Source of the DNA: Yonghaparkia sp. Root332
GTDB lineage: Bacteria > Actinomycetota > Actinomycetes > Actinomycetales > Microbacteriaceae
Direction: 5' to 3'
Assembly (NCBI RefSeq): GCF_001425665.1
Contig: NZ_LMCX01000001.1
Span: forward strand, 1,175,651 to 1,239,650
Length of the DNA: 64,000 nucleotides
The notes under the pieces were generated by a model that saw nothing but the letters and a program-made list of their open reading frames with translations, did not search any database and was not told the origin of the DNA. This document shows positions 1 to 7,916 of this stretch, in pieces (within the stretch, counting starts at the first letter, position 1; the number at the start of each line of letters is the position of its first letter). Both the position numbers and the translations under genes were made by a program.

Positions 1-204
1 ACGCAGGAGTTCCCGCGCGTCCGCATCGGCATCGGCCGCCCGCCCGGGCGGCAGGATGCCGCCGATTACGTCCTGAAGGACTTCCCGGCCGCCGAGAGGG
101 CGCGCCTGCCGTTCCTCCTCGGCGACGCCGCCGACGCGGTCGAGCTGCTCGTCGAGCAGGGGCTGCTCGCGGCGCAGCAGAGGTTCCACGGCCCGCGCGC
201 CTGA
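1..204 (+). CDS. pth: Peptidyl-tRNA hydrolase, C-terminal part
   Basis: The window opens inside this gene; 67 codons remain before TGA. The fragment contains RIGIGRP followed by a DYVL helix start and a C-terminal helix, which match the end of bacterial peptidyl-tRNA hydrolase. That enzyme frees tRNA from prematurely released peptidyl-tRNA in the cytoplasm. The catalytic His and Asp lie upstream of the window and cannot be checked. A pth-mfd order is common in actinobacteria and supports the call. Only 72 bp separate it from mfd. Confidence 0.85.
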   Translation, partial: TQEFPRVRIGIGRPPGRQDAADYVLKDFPAAERARLPFLLGDAADAVELLVEQGLLAAQQRFHGPRA

Positions 205-263
205 CCCGCAGCGCACCCGCTCCGCGCCGCCCGCCACCCGCGCAACCCTCAGCCGCCCGCGCG

Positions 264-269
264 TACACT
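264..269 (+). promoter_or_regulatory. -10 box of mfd (leaderless type)
   Basis: TACACT ends 7 nt before the GTG start of mfd, the spacing at which transcription would begin at or next to the start codon. No Shine-Dalgarno sequence is visible. Confidence 0.45.
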
Positions 270-276
270 CACTCCA

Positions 277-3200
277 GTGAGTCTCGAGCGGTTGATCCCG
301 GCCCTGTCGCGCGCCCGCACGCTCCAGGAGGCGCTCGAGGCCGCGAGGGTCTCGACCGATTTCTCGGTCGTCGAGGGCCTCCGCGCTCCGCTCGTGGCGA
401 GCATCCTGACTGCTCGTGACGCCCCGCAGTGCCTGCTCGCGATCACCGCGACCGGCCGCGAGTCCGAGGGCCTCATCGACGCGCTTCGCTGCCTGCTGCC
501 CGACGCGACGATCCTCGACCTCCCCGCGTGGGAGACCCTGCCCCACGAGCGACTGAGCCCGAGCGCCGAGACCGTCGGCCGCCGCATCCGCACCCTGCGG
601 GCGCTCGCGCAGTGGGCGGATGCCCCCACCGGCCACCTCGTCGTCGTCGCCTCCGTGCGCGCGGCGCTGCAGCCCCTGCCCACGGGTCTCACGAGAATCG
701 AGCCCGTCGTGCTCGCCGCAGGCGAGCGCGGGCACGAGCTCGCCCCGACGGTCGAGCGGCTCATCGACCTCGCCTACGCGCGCGTCGACATGGTCACGCG
801 GCGCGGCGAGTTCGCGGTGCGCGGAGGCATCCTCGACGTCTTCCCGGCCGTCGCCGAGCACCCCGTCCGCATCGAGTTCTTCGGCGACGAGGTCGAGCAG
901 CTGCGCGAGTTCTCCGTCGCCGACCAGCGCTCGCTGCCCGAGCCCGTCGCGCGCATCGAGCTGCCGCCGACGCGCGAGCTCCTGCTCACCGAGAGCGTGA
1001 AGCAGCGGGCGCGCGAGATGCAGCACGAGTTCCCGAGCCTCGCGCAGATGCTCGCGAAGATCGGCGAGGGGATCCCGGTCGAGGGCATGGAGAGCCTCGC
1101 CCCCGCGCTCGTCGACGAGCTCGTCCCCCTCACGCACTACCTCCCGGCCGGCGCGGCGGTCGCCGTCCTGAGCCCCGAGCGCGTCGCGAGCCGGGCGACG
1201 ACGCTTGTCGAGACCAACCGCGAGTTCCTGTCGGCGGCGTGGCACGCGGCCACGGCCGGAGCCGAGGCGCCCATCGACCTCGACGCGGGCGACTTCCTCA
1301 CCGTGAACGGCCTGCGCGCAGCATCCGGTGACCGCCCCTGGTACACGATCAGCGCGTTCGACGCCGACGACCCGGATGTCCTGCGCATCGACGCGACCGA
1401 GCCGCCGAGCTTCGCGGGCATCGCCGGGGGAGCCGTCGACCACGTCGTCGATCGCGTGCGTGACGGGTGGGCCATGGTCGTCGTCGCGGGCGGCGCGGGC
1501 CTGCTCGAGCGCGCGAGCGACGTGCTCTCCGAGCAGCAGGTCGCCGCGCGCATCGTCGACGAGCTGCCCGAGACGCTCGAGCCCGGCGTCGTGCACCTCG
1601 TGCGCGGCAGCGTCGAGCACGGCTTCGAGCTGCCCGAGCTGCGGATCGGCCTGCTGAGCGAGACCGAGTTCTACGGCCGCGCCGTCGGCTACGACTCGCG
1701 CCAGCCGAAGAAGCTCGCGAGCCGCCGCAAGAACGTCGTCGACCCGCTGCAGCTGAAGACCGGCGACTTCGTCGTGCACGCCACGCACGGCATCGGGCGC
1801 TTCCTCGAGCTCGTGCAGCGCGAGGTGTCGACGGGCGGCGGGCGCAGCGCCGTGAAGAGCACGCGCGAGTTCCTGGCTCTCGAGTACGCGCCCTCCAAGC
1901 GCGGCTACCCGGGCGACAAGCTCTACGTGCCGACCGACCAGCTCGACCTGCTGACGCGGTACGTCGGCGGCGAGGCGCCCGCGCTCAGCAAGATGGGCGG
2001 CAGCGACTGGGCGGCCGCGAAGGGCAAGGCGCGGAAGGCCGTCCGCGACATCGCCGTCGAGCTCGTGAAGCTGTACTCGGCGCGCATGTCGAGCCGCGGG
2101 CACGCGTTCGCGCCCGACACCCCGTGGCAGCGCGAGCTCGAGGAGGCGTTCCCGTACGCCGAGACCCCCGACCAGCTCACGACGATCGATGAGGTCAAGC
2201 GCGACATGGAGTCGCCCATCCCGATGGACCGCCTCCTCGCGGGCGACGTCGGCTACGGCAAGACCGAGGTCGCCGTGCGCGCCGCGTTCAAGGCCGTGCA
2301 GGGCGGCAAGCAGGTCGCGATGATCGTGCCGACGACCCTGCTCGTGAAGCAGCACATGGAGACCTTCGCCGACCGCTTCGCCGGATTCCCGGTGCACGTG
2401 CGGGCGCTCAGCCGGTTCCAGACCGACAAGGAGGCGAAGGAGACGATCGAGGGGCTCGCCCGCGGCACGGTCGACGTCGTCCTCGGAACCCACCGCATCC
2501 TGAGCCAGGGCGTCACCTTCAAGGACCTCGGCCTCGTCATCATCGACGAGGAGCAGCGCTTCGGCGTCGAGCACAAGGACGCGCTCAAGAAGCTCAAGAC
2601 GAACGTCGACGTGCTCGCGATGTCGGCCACGCCCATTCCCCGCACCCTCGAGATGGCCGTGACGGGCATCCGCGAGATGTCGACCCTCGCGACGCCGCCG
2701 GAGGACCGCCACCCGATCCTGACCTTCGTCGGGCCGTACAGCGACAAGCAGGTCGCCGCGGCGATCCACCGCGAGCTGCTGCGCGAGGGCCAGGTGTTCT
2801 ACGTGCACAACCGCGTCTCGAGCATCAACCGCGTCGCCGCCCACCTCGCCGAGCTCGTGCCCGAGGCGCGCATCGCCGTCGCGCACGGGCAGATGAGCGA
2901 GTCGAGCCTCGAGCAGGTCATGGTCGACTTCTGGGAGCGCCGCTTCGACGTGCTCGTCTCCACGACGATCATCGAGACCGGCCTCGACGTCGCGAACGCC
3001 AACACGCTCATCATCGACCGGGCCGACAAGTACGGGCTCAGCCAGATGCACCAGCTGCGCGGGCGCGTCGGCCGCGGCCGCGAGCGCGCGTACGCGTACT
3101 TCCTCTACGACGAGCTCAAGCCGCTCACCGACACCGCGAACGACCGCCTGCAGACCCTCGCCGCGAACACCGACCTCGGCGGCGGCATGCAGATCGCGAT

Positions 3201-3819
3201 GAAGGATCTCGAGATCCGCGGTGCTGGCAACCTGCTCGGCGCCGAGCAGGCCGGCCACATCGCGGGCGTCGGCTTCGACCTCTACCTGCGCATGATCGGC
3301 GAGGCCGTGAGCGCCTTCCGCGGCGACGCGGCCGACGAGCAGACCGAGCTGCGGCTCGAGCTGCCGGTCGACGCGCACATCCCCGAGGAGTTCATCGAAT
3401 CCGAGCGCCTGCGACTCGAGGCGTACCAGAAGCTCTCGGCGGCGGCGGGCCCCGCGAGCCCCGATGACGCGCTGGATGCCGTGCTCGACGAGCTCACCGA
3501 CCGCTACGGCGACCCGCCGCAGGCGGTGCTCGCGCTCCTCGCGGTCTCTCGCCTGCGCCGCCAGGCCCAGGCTCTCGGACTCAGCGACGTCGTCGTCATG
3601 GGCTCCAACCTCCGCATCGTCGGCAAGGAGCTCCCCGATTCGCGTCAGCTGCGCCTGCAGCGCATGTACCCCGGCTCGAAGTACTTCGCGCAGCAGAAGG
3701 TCGCGACGATGCTGCTGCCGAAGGACGCGAGCGACGACGACCTCATCGCGTGGGTCGGCTCGGCGCTCACGAACCTCTACGCGGTCGAGCCCGCGCCGTC
3801 GGCCGCGCCCTCCACCTGA
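277..3819 (+). CDS. mfd: Transcription-repair coupling factor Mfd
   Basis: This 1180-residue protein has the usual Mfd length and order: an N-terminal UvrB-like region, a CarD-like RNA polymerase interaction domain starting near residue 490 (KTGDFVVHATHGIGRF), then a RecG-like SF2 motor with Walker A GDVGYGKTE (Lys662) and a DEEQ box at Asp757, and the C-terminal TRCF domain. Mfd uses ATP to dislodge stalled RNA polymerase from lesions and recruits UvrA for nucleotide excision repair. The GTG at 277 is chosen because of the -10 box 7 nt upstream and because the translation starts like family members. It follows pth directly. No frameshift or missing motif was seen. Confidence 0.97.
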   Translation: MSLERLIPALSRARTLQEALEAARVSTDFSVVEGLRAPLVASILTARDAPQCLLAITATGRESEGLIDALRCLLPDATILDLPAWETLPHERLSPSAETVGRRIRTLRALAQWADAPTGHLVVVASVRAALQPLPTGLTRIEPVVLAAGERGHELAPTVERLIDLAYARVDMVTRRGEFAVRGGILDVFPAVAEHPVRIEFFGDEVEQLREFSVADQRSLPEPVARIELPPTRELLLTESVKQRAREMQHEFPSLAQMLAKIGEGIPVEGMESLAPALVDELVPLTHYLPAGAAVAVLSPERVASRATTLVETNREFLSAAWHAATAGAEAPIDLDAGDFLTVNGLRAASGDRPWYTISAFDADDPDVLRIDATEPPSFAGIAGGAVDHVVDRVRDGWAMVVVAGGAGLLERASDVLSEQQVAARIVDELPETLEPGVVHLVRGSVEHGFELPELRIGLLSETEFYGRAVGYDSRQPKKLASRRKNVVDPLQLKTGDFVVHATHGIGRFLELVQREVSTGGGRSAVKSTREFLALEYAPSKRGYPGDKLYVPTDQLDLLTRYVGGEAPALSKMGGSDWAAAKGKARKAVRDIAVELVKLYSARMSSRGHAFAPDTPWQRELEEAFPYAETPDQLTTIDEVKRDMESPIPMDRLLAGDVGYGKTEVAVRAAFKAVQGGKQVAMIVPTTLLVKQHMETFADRFAGFPVHVRALSRFQTDKEAKETIEGLARGTVDVVLGTHRILSQGVTFKDLGLVIIDEEQRFGVEHKDALKKLKTNVDVLAMSATPIPRTLEMAVTGIREMSTLATPPEDRHPILTFVGPYSDKQVAAAIHRELLREGQVFYVHNRVSSINRVAAHLAELVPEARIAVAHGQMSESSLEQVMVDFWERRFDVLVSTTIIETGLDVANANTLIIDRADKYGLSQMHQLRGRVGRGRERAYAYFLYDELKPLTDTANDRLQTLAANTDLGGGMQIAMKDLEIRGAGNLLGAEQAGHIAGVGFDLYLRMIGEAVSAFRGDAADEQTELRLELPVDAHIPEEFIESERLRLEAYQKLSAAAGPASPDDALDAVLDELTDRYGDPPQAVLALLAVSRLRRQAQALGLSDVVVMGSNLRIVGKELPDSRQLRLQRMYPGSKYFAQQKVATMLLPKDASDDDLIAWVGSALTNLYAVEPAPSAAPST

Positions 3820-3895
3820 CGATCGAGTGCGACATCGCTCCCGGTTCGCTGGGGGCGGGGGTCGCTCTCGGGAGGGCCGGGTGAGCATCATCGGG

Positions 3896-3912
3896 CGCGG
3901 CGCTGCGCCGCG
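3896..3912. terminator. Small GC hairpin after mfd
   Basis: CGCGGCG and CGCCGCG form a perfect 7-bp stem around the loop CTG. It lies between mfd and the CHRD gene and has no T-run, so it could be a weak terminator or chance in GC-rich DNA. Confidence 0.3.
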
Positions 3913-3939
3913 GTTCCCCCGATGAGTCTGGAGCACCAC

Positions 3940-4422
3940 ATGATCGCCACTCGAACCCGCTCGATCATCACCGCGGCCGCGGTTCTCGGCCTGCTGAGCG
4001 CGCCCGCGGCCGCCCATGCCGCCTCGGTCAGCGACGACGGATCCTCCGGCCGCCCGCTCGCCGCCGAGCTCAGCGGCGCCAACGAGGTCGGCGCGACCCC
4101 CGGCGCCGTCGTCGGCGACCCCGACGGCATGGGCACGGCGAACGTCACGGTGAACGTCGGCCAGGGCGAGCTCTGCTACGACATCGCCTTCAGCGGCGTC
4201 GCGCCGATCTTCGGGCACGTCCACGCGGGCGGGGCCGGGGTCAACGGACCCGTCGTCATCACGCTCGCCGCGGTCGCCGGAGCCGACGGCGTCGCCGCCG
4301 GGTGCGTCGACGCGCCGCGCGAGCTGCTGCGCGACATCGTCCGCGATCCGGGCGCGTACTACGTCAACATCCACAGCGACGAGTTCCGCGCGGGCGCGAT
4401 CCGCGGTCAGCTCGAGCGCTGA
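3940..4422 (+). CDS. Secreted CHRD-domain protein
   Basis: The protein is about 160 residues, with a Sec signal peptide (basic MIATRTR, hydrophobic stretch, cleavage near AAAHA) followed by one CHRD domain. That domain shows the typical LSGANEV opening, the GHVHAG block and the YYVNIHSDEFRAGAIRGQL ending. CHRD domains are extracellular beta-sandwiches first noted in chordin; their bacterial role is not established. An in-frame ATG at 3922 is possible, but the ATG at 3940 has GGAG six bases upstream and gives a standard signal peptide, so it is preferred. A strong hairpin follows the stop. The gene seems to be a single transcription unit. Confidence 0.85.
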   Translation: MIATRTRSIITAAAVLGLLSAPAAAHAASVSDDGSSGRPLAAELSGANEVGATPGAVVGDPDGMGTANVTVNVGQGELCYDIAFSGVAPIFGHVHAGGAGVNGPVVITLAAVAGADGVAAGCVDAPRELLRDIVRDPGAYYVNIHSDEFRAGAIRGQLER

Positions 4423-4437
4423 CGCAGGTCGAGGGGT

Positions 4438-4469
4438 GAGGGGCGGGGCGCTTCGGCGCTCCGCCCCTC
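4438..4469. terminator. Bidirectional terminator between convergent genes
   Basis: Two 14-nt arms (4438-4451 and 4456-4469) pair with a single G:T wobble around a TTCG tetraloop. The hairpin sits between the CHRD gene and the convergent CPBP gene and ends on the CPBP stop codon. There is no U-tract, as is common in high-GC actinobacteria. Confidence 0.8.
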
Positions 4470-5340
4470 ATCGCGTCTCGGGTGTCTCCGCGTCCGCGTC
4501 GGCCTCGGCAGCCGGCTCCGGCTCCGGCTCCGGTTCGCTGAGCGACAGCGCCGCGAGCGCCGGCGGGAACCGCCGAGTCCCCGGCACGCGGTGCACGTCG
4601 TACACGGCGACCGGCACGAGCACGAGCGTGCGCAGGTCGAGCAGCGCGTGCAGCACGATCGCGACGACGATGCTGCCGCTCAGCACGTACGCGGCCGTCA
4701 GCAGGAGCCCGACGACGAGCGTGCCGATCACGCCCGGAACCCCCTGGTAGGCGTGCAGCGCCGCGAACAGCAGCGCCGCGAGCCCGAACGCGCTGAGCGG
4801 CTCGCCCGTCACGACGAACAGCAGCGCCGGCAGGCACAGCCGGAACAGCAGCTCCTCGACGACCCCCGCGTTGACCGCGAGCGCCGACGCCCAGCCGAGC
4901 TCCGGGCGGTTGCGGGGCAGCAGCGCCGCGATGTCGCCGATCATCACGACGCCGCCCTCGCGGCGGGCGGAGCGCACGCCCACGATCGTGAGCGCCACGG
5001 CGAGGGCGGCGGCGAGCGCGAGGACGAGCATCCCGACCGGGCTCGAGAGCCAGCCCACGACGGCCGCGACCCACCCGACCGCGCGGGCCGCCTCGAGGAC
5101 CGACCCCGTGAGCGGATGCACGACCGCGGCCAGCACGATCGCCGAGCCGCCGAACAGGAGCAGCGACTCGATCAGCCAGCGCCGCATCATCGCCCGGCGC
5201 TTCGCGCTCGAGCGGTAGCGACGGAAGCGGGAGTACTCGCGGCGGTCCTTGCGGATCGCCCGCCAGATCAGCAGCGCGACGAGCCCGACCGCGATCGCGG
5301 CCGCGATGCCGCGGCTGAGCGGGTCGTCGGGGGTGAGCAC
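4468..5340 (-). CDS. CPBP-family intramembrane metalloprotease
   Basis: A 290-residue multi-pass membrane protein of the CPBP (CAAX prenyl protease 2 / Abi) family. The signature is intact: Glu162-Glu163 with Arg167 in EELLFR, FAALH ending at His196, and His231 with Asp235 in HALLD. These residues form the glutamate/histidine active site in the membrane. Bacterial relatives cleave membrane anchors or act in bacteriocin immunity; the substrate here is unknown. The N-terminus has one helix and a strongly basic loop (residues 28-55); the C-terminus ends in an acidic EPEPEPEP stretch. GTG at 5340 is chosen because CAGGAT lies exactly 6 nt upstream. The gene converges on the CHRD gene. Confidence 0.85.
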   Translation of the reverse strand: MLTPDDPLSRGIAAAIAVGLVALLIWRAIRKDRREYSRFRRYRSSAKRRAMMRRWLIESLLLFGGSAIVLAAVVHPLTGSVLEAARAVGWVAAVVGWLSSPVGMLVLALAAALAVALTIVGVRSARREGGVVMIGDIAALLPRNRPELGWASALAVNAGVVEELLFRLCLPALLFVVTGEPLSAFGLAALLFAALHAYQGVPGVIGTLVVGLLLTAAYVLSGSIVVAIVLHALLDLRTLVLVPVAVYDVHRVPGTRRFPPALAALSLSEPEPEPEPAAEADADAETPETR

Positions 5341-5346
5341 GGGGCC

Positions 5347-5352
5347 ATCCTG
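5347..5352 (-). promoter_or_regulatory. -10 box of the CPBP protease gene (leaderless type)
   Basis: CAGGAT (read on the minus strand) is followed by 6 nt and then the GTG at 5340. The arrangement is the same as in front of mazG and decides the start. Confidence 0.55.
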
Positions 5353-5471
5353 ACAGGGAGCGGATGATCGGCTCCCGAGCGGTCGCCTCCCAGACTGCGG
5401 TGCCAGCATGAGCCGACCGCGCGCAGCGGCCAGCAGCGTGCCGATGACGGCCCCGAACCGAGGAGCGACCC

Positions 5472-6941
5472 CTGAGCACTGCCGACGTCGGACTCCGCTC
5501 CTCGCGCGGGCCGATCCTGCTCTCGCTCATGGTCACCACGGGCCTCGTCGCGATCGACGCGACCATCCTCGCGACCGCCGTGCCGACCCTCGTCGCCGAG
5601 CTCGGCGGGTTCGAGCAGTTCCCGTGGCTGTTCTCGATCTACCTGCTCGCCCAGGCCGTCTCGGTGCCGATCTACGCGAAGCTCAGCGACGTCGTCGGGC
5701 GCAAGCCGATCATCCTCACCGGCATCGCGCTCTTCCTCGTCGGCTCGATCCTGTGCGGCCTCGCCTGGAGCATGCCCGCCCTCATCGCCTTCCGCGCCGT
5801 GCAGGGCCTCGGCGCCGGTGCGGTCGGCCCCATGTCGATCACGATCGCAGGCGACATCTACTCCGTCGCCGAGCGCGCCAAGGTGCAGGGCTACATCGCG
5901 AGCGTGTGGGGGGCATCCGCCGTCATCGGGCCCCTGCTGGGGGGCCTGTTCGCCGAGCTCGACGCGTGGCGCTGGATCTTCCTCGTCAACGTCCCGCTGT
6001 GCGTGCTGGCGGGGTGGATGCTCATCCGCCACTTCCACGAGACCGTCGAGCGCCGCACCCACCGGGTCGACTACCTCGGCGCCGTGCTTCTCACCGCCGC
6101 ACTCGCGCTGCTCCTCGTCGGAGTGCTCGAGGGAGGCCAGTCGTGGCCGTGGCTCTCGTGGCAGAGCGCGCTCGCGTTCGGAGGGGGCGGGGCGCTGCTC
6201 GTCGCGTTCGGCCTCGCCGAGCGGCGCGCATCCGAGCCCATCCTGCCGATGTGGGTATTCTCGCGGCGGCTGCTGCTCACCACGACGCTCGTGTCGACGG
6301 GCATCGGCGCGGTGCTGTTCGGGCTCACCTCGTACGTGCCCACCTACCTCGAGGGCTCGCTCGGGGTCTCGCCGCTCATCGCCGGTCTCGCGCTCGGCGC
6401 CCTCACGATCGGCTGGCCCATCTCGGCCGCGCAGTCGGGGCGGCTCTACCTGACGGTCGGATTCCGGAACACGGTGCTCATCGGCATGGTGCTCGTGATC
6501 GCGGGGCCCGTCGTGCTCGCCGCCACGGCCGGGGTGCCGTCGGTCGCCGTCGTCGCGGTCGCGTGCTTCGTCAGCGGCCTCGGCATGGGGCTCGTCGCCA
6601 CGCCCTCGCTCATCGCCGCGCAGTCGAGCGTGCCCTGGAACGAGCGCGGAGTGGTCACCGGCACCAATCTCTTCGCCCGCTCGATCGGCAGCGCCGTCGG
6701 CGTCGCCATCTTCGGAGCCATCGCCAACGGCATCATCGGCCGCGAGGGCGCTCCGGCGGGGGAGGGCGTGAGCGCGGAGGCGATCATCGCGGCGTCGTCG
6801 GCCGTCTTCGCCGCGACGCTCGTCGCCGCCGTCGTCACCCTCGTCGCGGCGTCCACGATGCCGCGCACGCCCGCGCCGAAGGGCGACGAAGCGCACGCCG
6901 CGCCCGACCGCGCGGCCGCGGACGCTGCCGCGCCCGCCTGA
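5472..6941 (+). CDS. MFS multidrug exporter, DHA2 (14-helix) type
   Basis: I count 14 hydrophobic segments, which fits the DHA2 drug:H+ antiporter group. Motif A after helix 2 reads KLSDVVGRK, and helix 1 carries the AIDATILATAVPT signature. The start is unusual. The frame is open from 5448 but has no ATG, GTG or TTG before the ATG at 5529, which would remove the cytoplasmic N-terminus and the first residues of helix 1. CTG at 5472 is preceded by GAGGAG (5460-5465) at a 6-nt spacing and gives a normal N-terminus beginning STADVGLRSSRG; the ATG has no visible ribosome site. I therefore prefer CTG 5472, with ATG 5529 as the conservative alternative. The substrate is unknown. Confidence 0.85.
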   Translation: MSTADVGLRSSRGPILLSLMVTTGLVAIDATILATAVPTLVAELGGFEQFPWLFSIYLLAQAVSVPIYAKLSDVVGRKPIILTGIALFLVGSILCGLAWSMPALIAFRAVQGLGAGAVGPMSITIAGDIYSVAERAKVQGYIASVWGASAVIGPLLGGLFAELDAWRWIFLVNVPLCVLAGWMLIRHFHETVERRTHRVDYLGAVLLTAALALLLVGVLEGGQSWPWLSWQSALAFGGGGALLVAFGLAERRASEPILPMWVFSRRLLLTTTLVSTGIGAVLFGLTSYVPTYLEGSLGVSPLIAGLALGALTIGWPISAAQSGRLYLTVGFRNTVLIGMVLVIAGPVVLAATAGVPSVAVVAVACFVSGLGMGLVATPSLIAAQSSVPWNERGVVTGTNLFARSIGSAVGVAIFGAIANGIIGREGAPAGEGVSAEAIIAASSAVFAATLVAAVVTLVAASTMPRTPAPKGDEAHAAPDRAAADAAAPA

Positions 6942-6958
6942 GCTGCACCCGCCGAACT

Positions 6959-6976
6959 GGGTGGGCCGGCCCACCC
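6959..6976. repeat. 18-bp perfect palindrome
   Basis: GGGTGGGCC is followed directly by GGCCCACCC, 17 bp after the MFS stop codon. It could be part of a terminator or a protein-binding site. There is no loop and no T-run. Confidence 0.5.
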
Positions 6977-6992
6977 CGCGCGCGCCCTGACG

Positions 6993-7075
6993 ACCAAATG
7001 AAGGGCGGCGACACCTCGGCATCGGAGTGTCGCGGCGACACGCCGGGTGCGCCGCCGCGTCGTCCTGCATTTGGT
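6993..7075. repeat. Imperfect extragenic inverted repeat upstream of mazG
   Basis: ACCAAATG (6993-7000) and CATTTGGT (7068-7075) are inverted ends. Inside them a hairpin GCGACAC (7008-7014) / GTGTCGC (7027-7033) is followed by a GC-rich arm. The whole block can fold into a long interrupted stem. It is noncoding and has AT-rich tips unlike its surroundings, which suggests a REP-like element rather than gene remnants. Confidence 0.5.
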
Positions 7076-7116
7076 CTCGAGAGCCGCGAGGGGGCCGGGG
7101 AGTGGCGAGCCGATGC

Positions 7117-7122
7117 CAGGAT
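7117..7122 (+). promoter_or_regulatory. -10 box of mazG (leaderless type)
   Basis: CAGGAT is followed by 6 nt and then ATG at 7129. No Shine-Dalgarno sequence is visible. Confidence 0.55.
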
Positions 7123-7128
7123 GACGGC

Positions 7129-7869
7129 ATGAGTTCGCCGACCCCCGCCGCCTCCGCCGCGCCCCCGGCCGGCACCCCGGTCGAGCCGCACCCCGCGCTC
7201 GACGCGCTCATCGGCGTGATGGCGCGGCTGCGCGCCCCCGGCGGCTGCGCGTGGGATGCCGAGCAGACCCACGAGAGCCTCACGAAGTACCTCATCGAGG
7301 AGGCGCACGAGCTCATCGAGGCGATCGAGCACGGATCCCGCGACGACCTGCTCGAGGAGCTCGGCGACGTGCTCTACCAGGTGCTCTTCCACGCCGACAT
7401 CGCCGCCGCCGACTCCGACGCGCCCTTCACGATCGAGGATGTCGCCGCCCGCAGCATGCTCAAGATGGTCGGCCGCCACCCGCACGTCTTCGCCGACGTC
7501 GTCGCCGACACCGCCGACGAGGTCTCCGCCAACTGGGAGACGTGGAAGGCCGCCGAGAAGCCCAACCGCACGAGCGTGCTCGACGGGCTGCCGGGCGGAC
7601 TGCCGGCGCTCGTGCGCGCCGACAAGGTGCTGAGCAAGGGCGGCGCGCTCGGCGTCGCGCCGCAGACTGCGGGGCGCGAGCGCCCTGACCTCGCCGACGA
7701 GCGGGCCCTGGGCGAGGAGCTCCTCCACCTGGTCGCGGTCGCCCGCGAGCGGGGGTGGGATGCCGAGCGCGCCCTCCGCACGGCGACGCGCGATCTGGAG
7801 GCGGGCATCCGCGCCGCCGAGTCGACGGCCGCGACCGCGACGGTGTCCGGCGAGGAATCGTCGCCATAG
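7129..7869 (+). CDS. mazG: MazG-family nucleoside triphosphate pyrophosphohydrolase
   Basis: A 246-residue all-alpha NTP pyrophosphohydrolase. The MazG hallmark is clear: CAWDAEQTHESL, then YLIEEAHELIEAI and EELGDVLYQVLFH, whose acidic residues bind the Mg2+ ions. These enzymes hydrolyse (d)NTPs, including damaged or surplus nucleotides, to NMP and pyrophosphate. The N-terminus (first 20 residues) is Ala/Pro-rich and variable. An open frame extends upstream to 7027, but the -10 box six bases before the ATG at 7129 fixes the start. mazG near mfd and eno is a common actinobacterial arrangement; here three genes are inserted between mfd and mazG and three between mazG and eno. Confidence 0.92.
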   Translation: MSSPTPAASAAPPAGTPVEPHPALDALIGVMARLRAPGGCAWDAEQTHESLTKYLIEEAHELIEAIEHGSRDDLLEELGDVLYQVLFHADIAAADSDAPFTIEDVAARSMLKMVGRHPHVFADVVADTADEVSANWETWKAAEKPNRTSVLDGLPGGLPALVRADKVLSKGGALGVAPQTAGRERPDLADERALGEELLHLVAVARERGWDAERALRTATRDLEAGIRAAESTAATATVSGEESSP

Positions 7870-7903
7870 GCGAGTCCTCCTCGACACCGGGTGCCGTGAG
7901 TGC

Positions 7904-7909
7904 TTGACT
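7904..7909 (+). promoter_or_regulatory. Possible -10 box of the ABC-2 ATPase gene
   Basis: TTGACT ends 7 nt before ATG 7917. The fit to TANNNT is poor at position 2, but the spacing matches other leaderless starts in the window and no ribosome site is visible. Confidence 0.3.
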
Positions 7910-7916
7910 CACCCCC

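Noticed and set aside
5268-7316. 682-codon minus-strand open frame opposite the MFS gene
   Set aside because: The translation is repetitive RDGEE-type low complexity with no domain, lies antisense to a clear transporter, and has no promoter or ribosome site.
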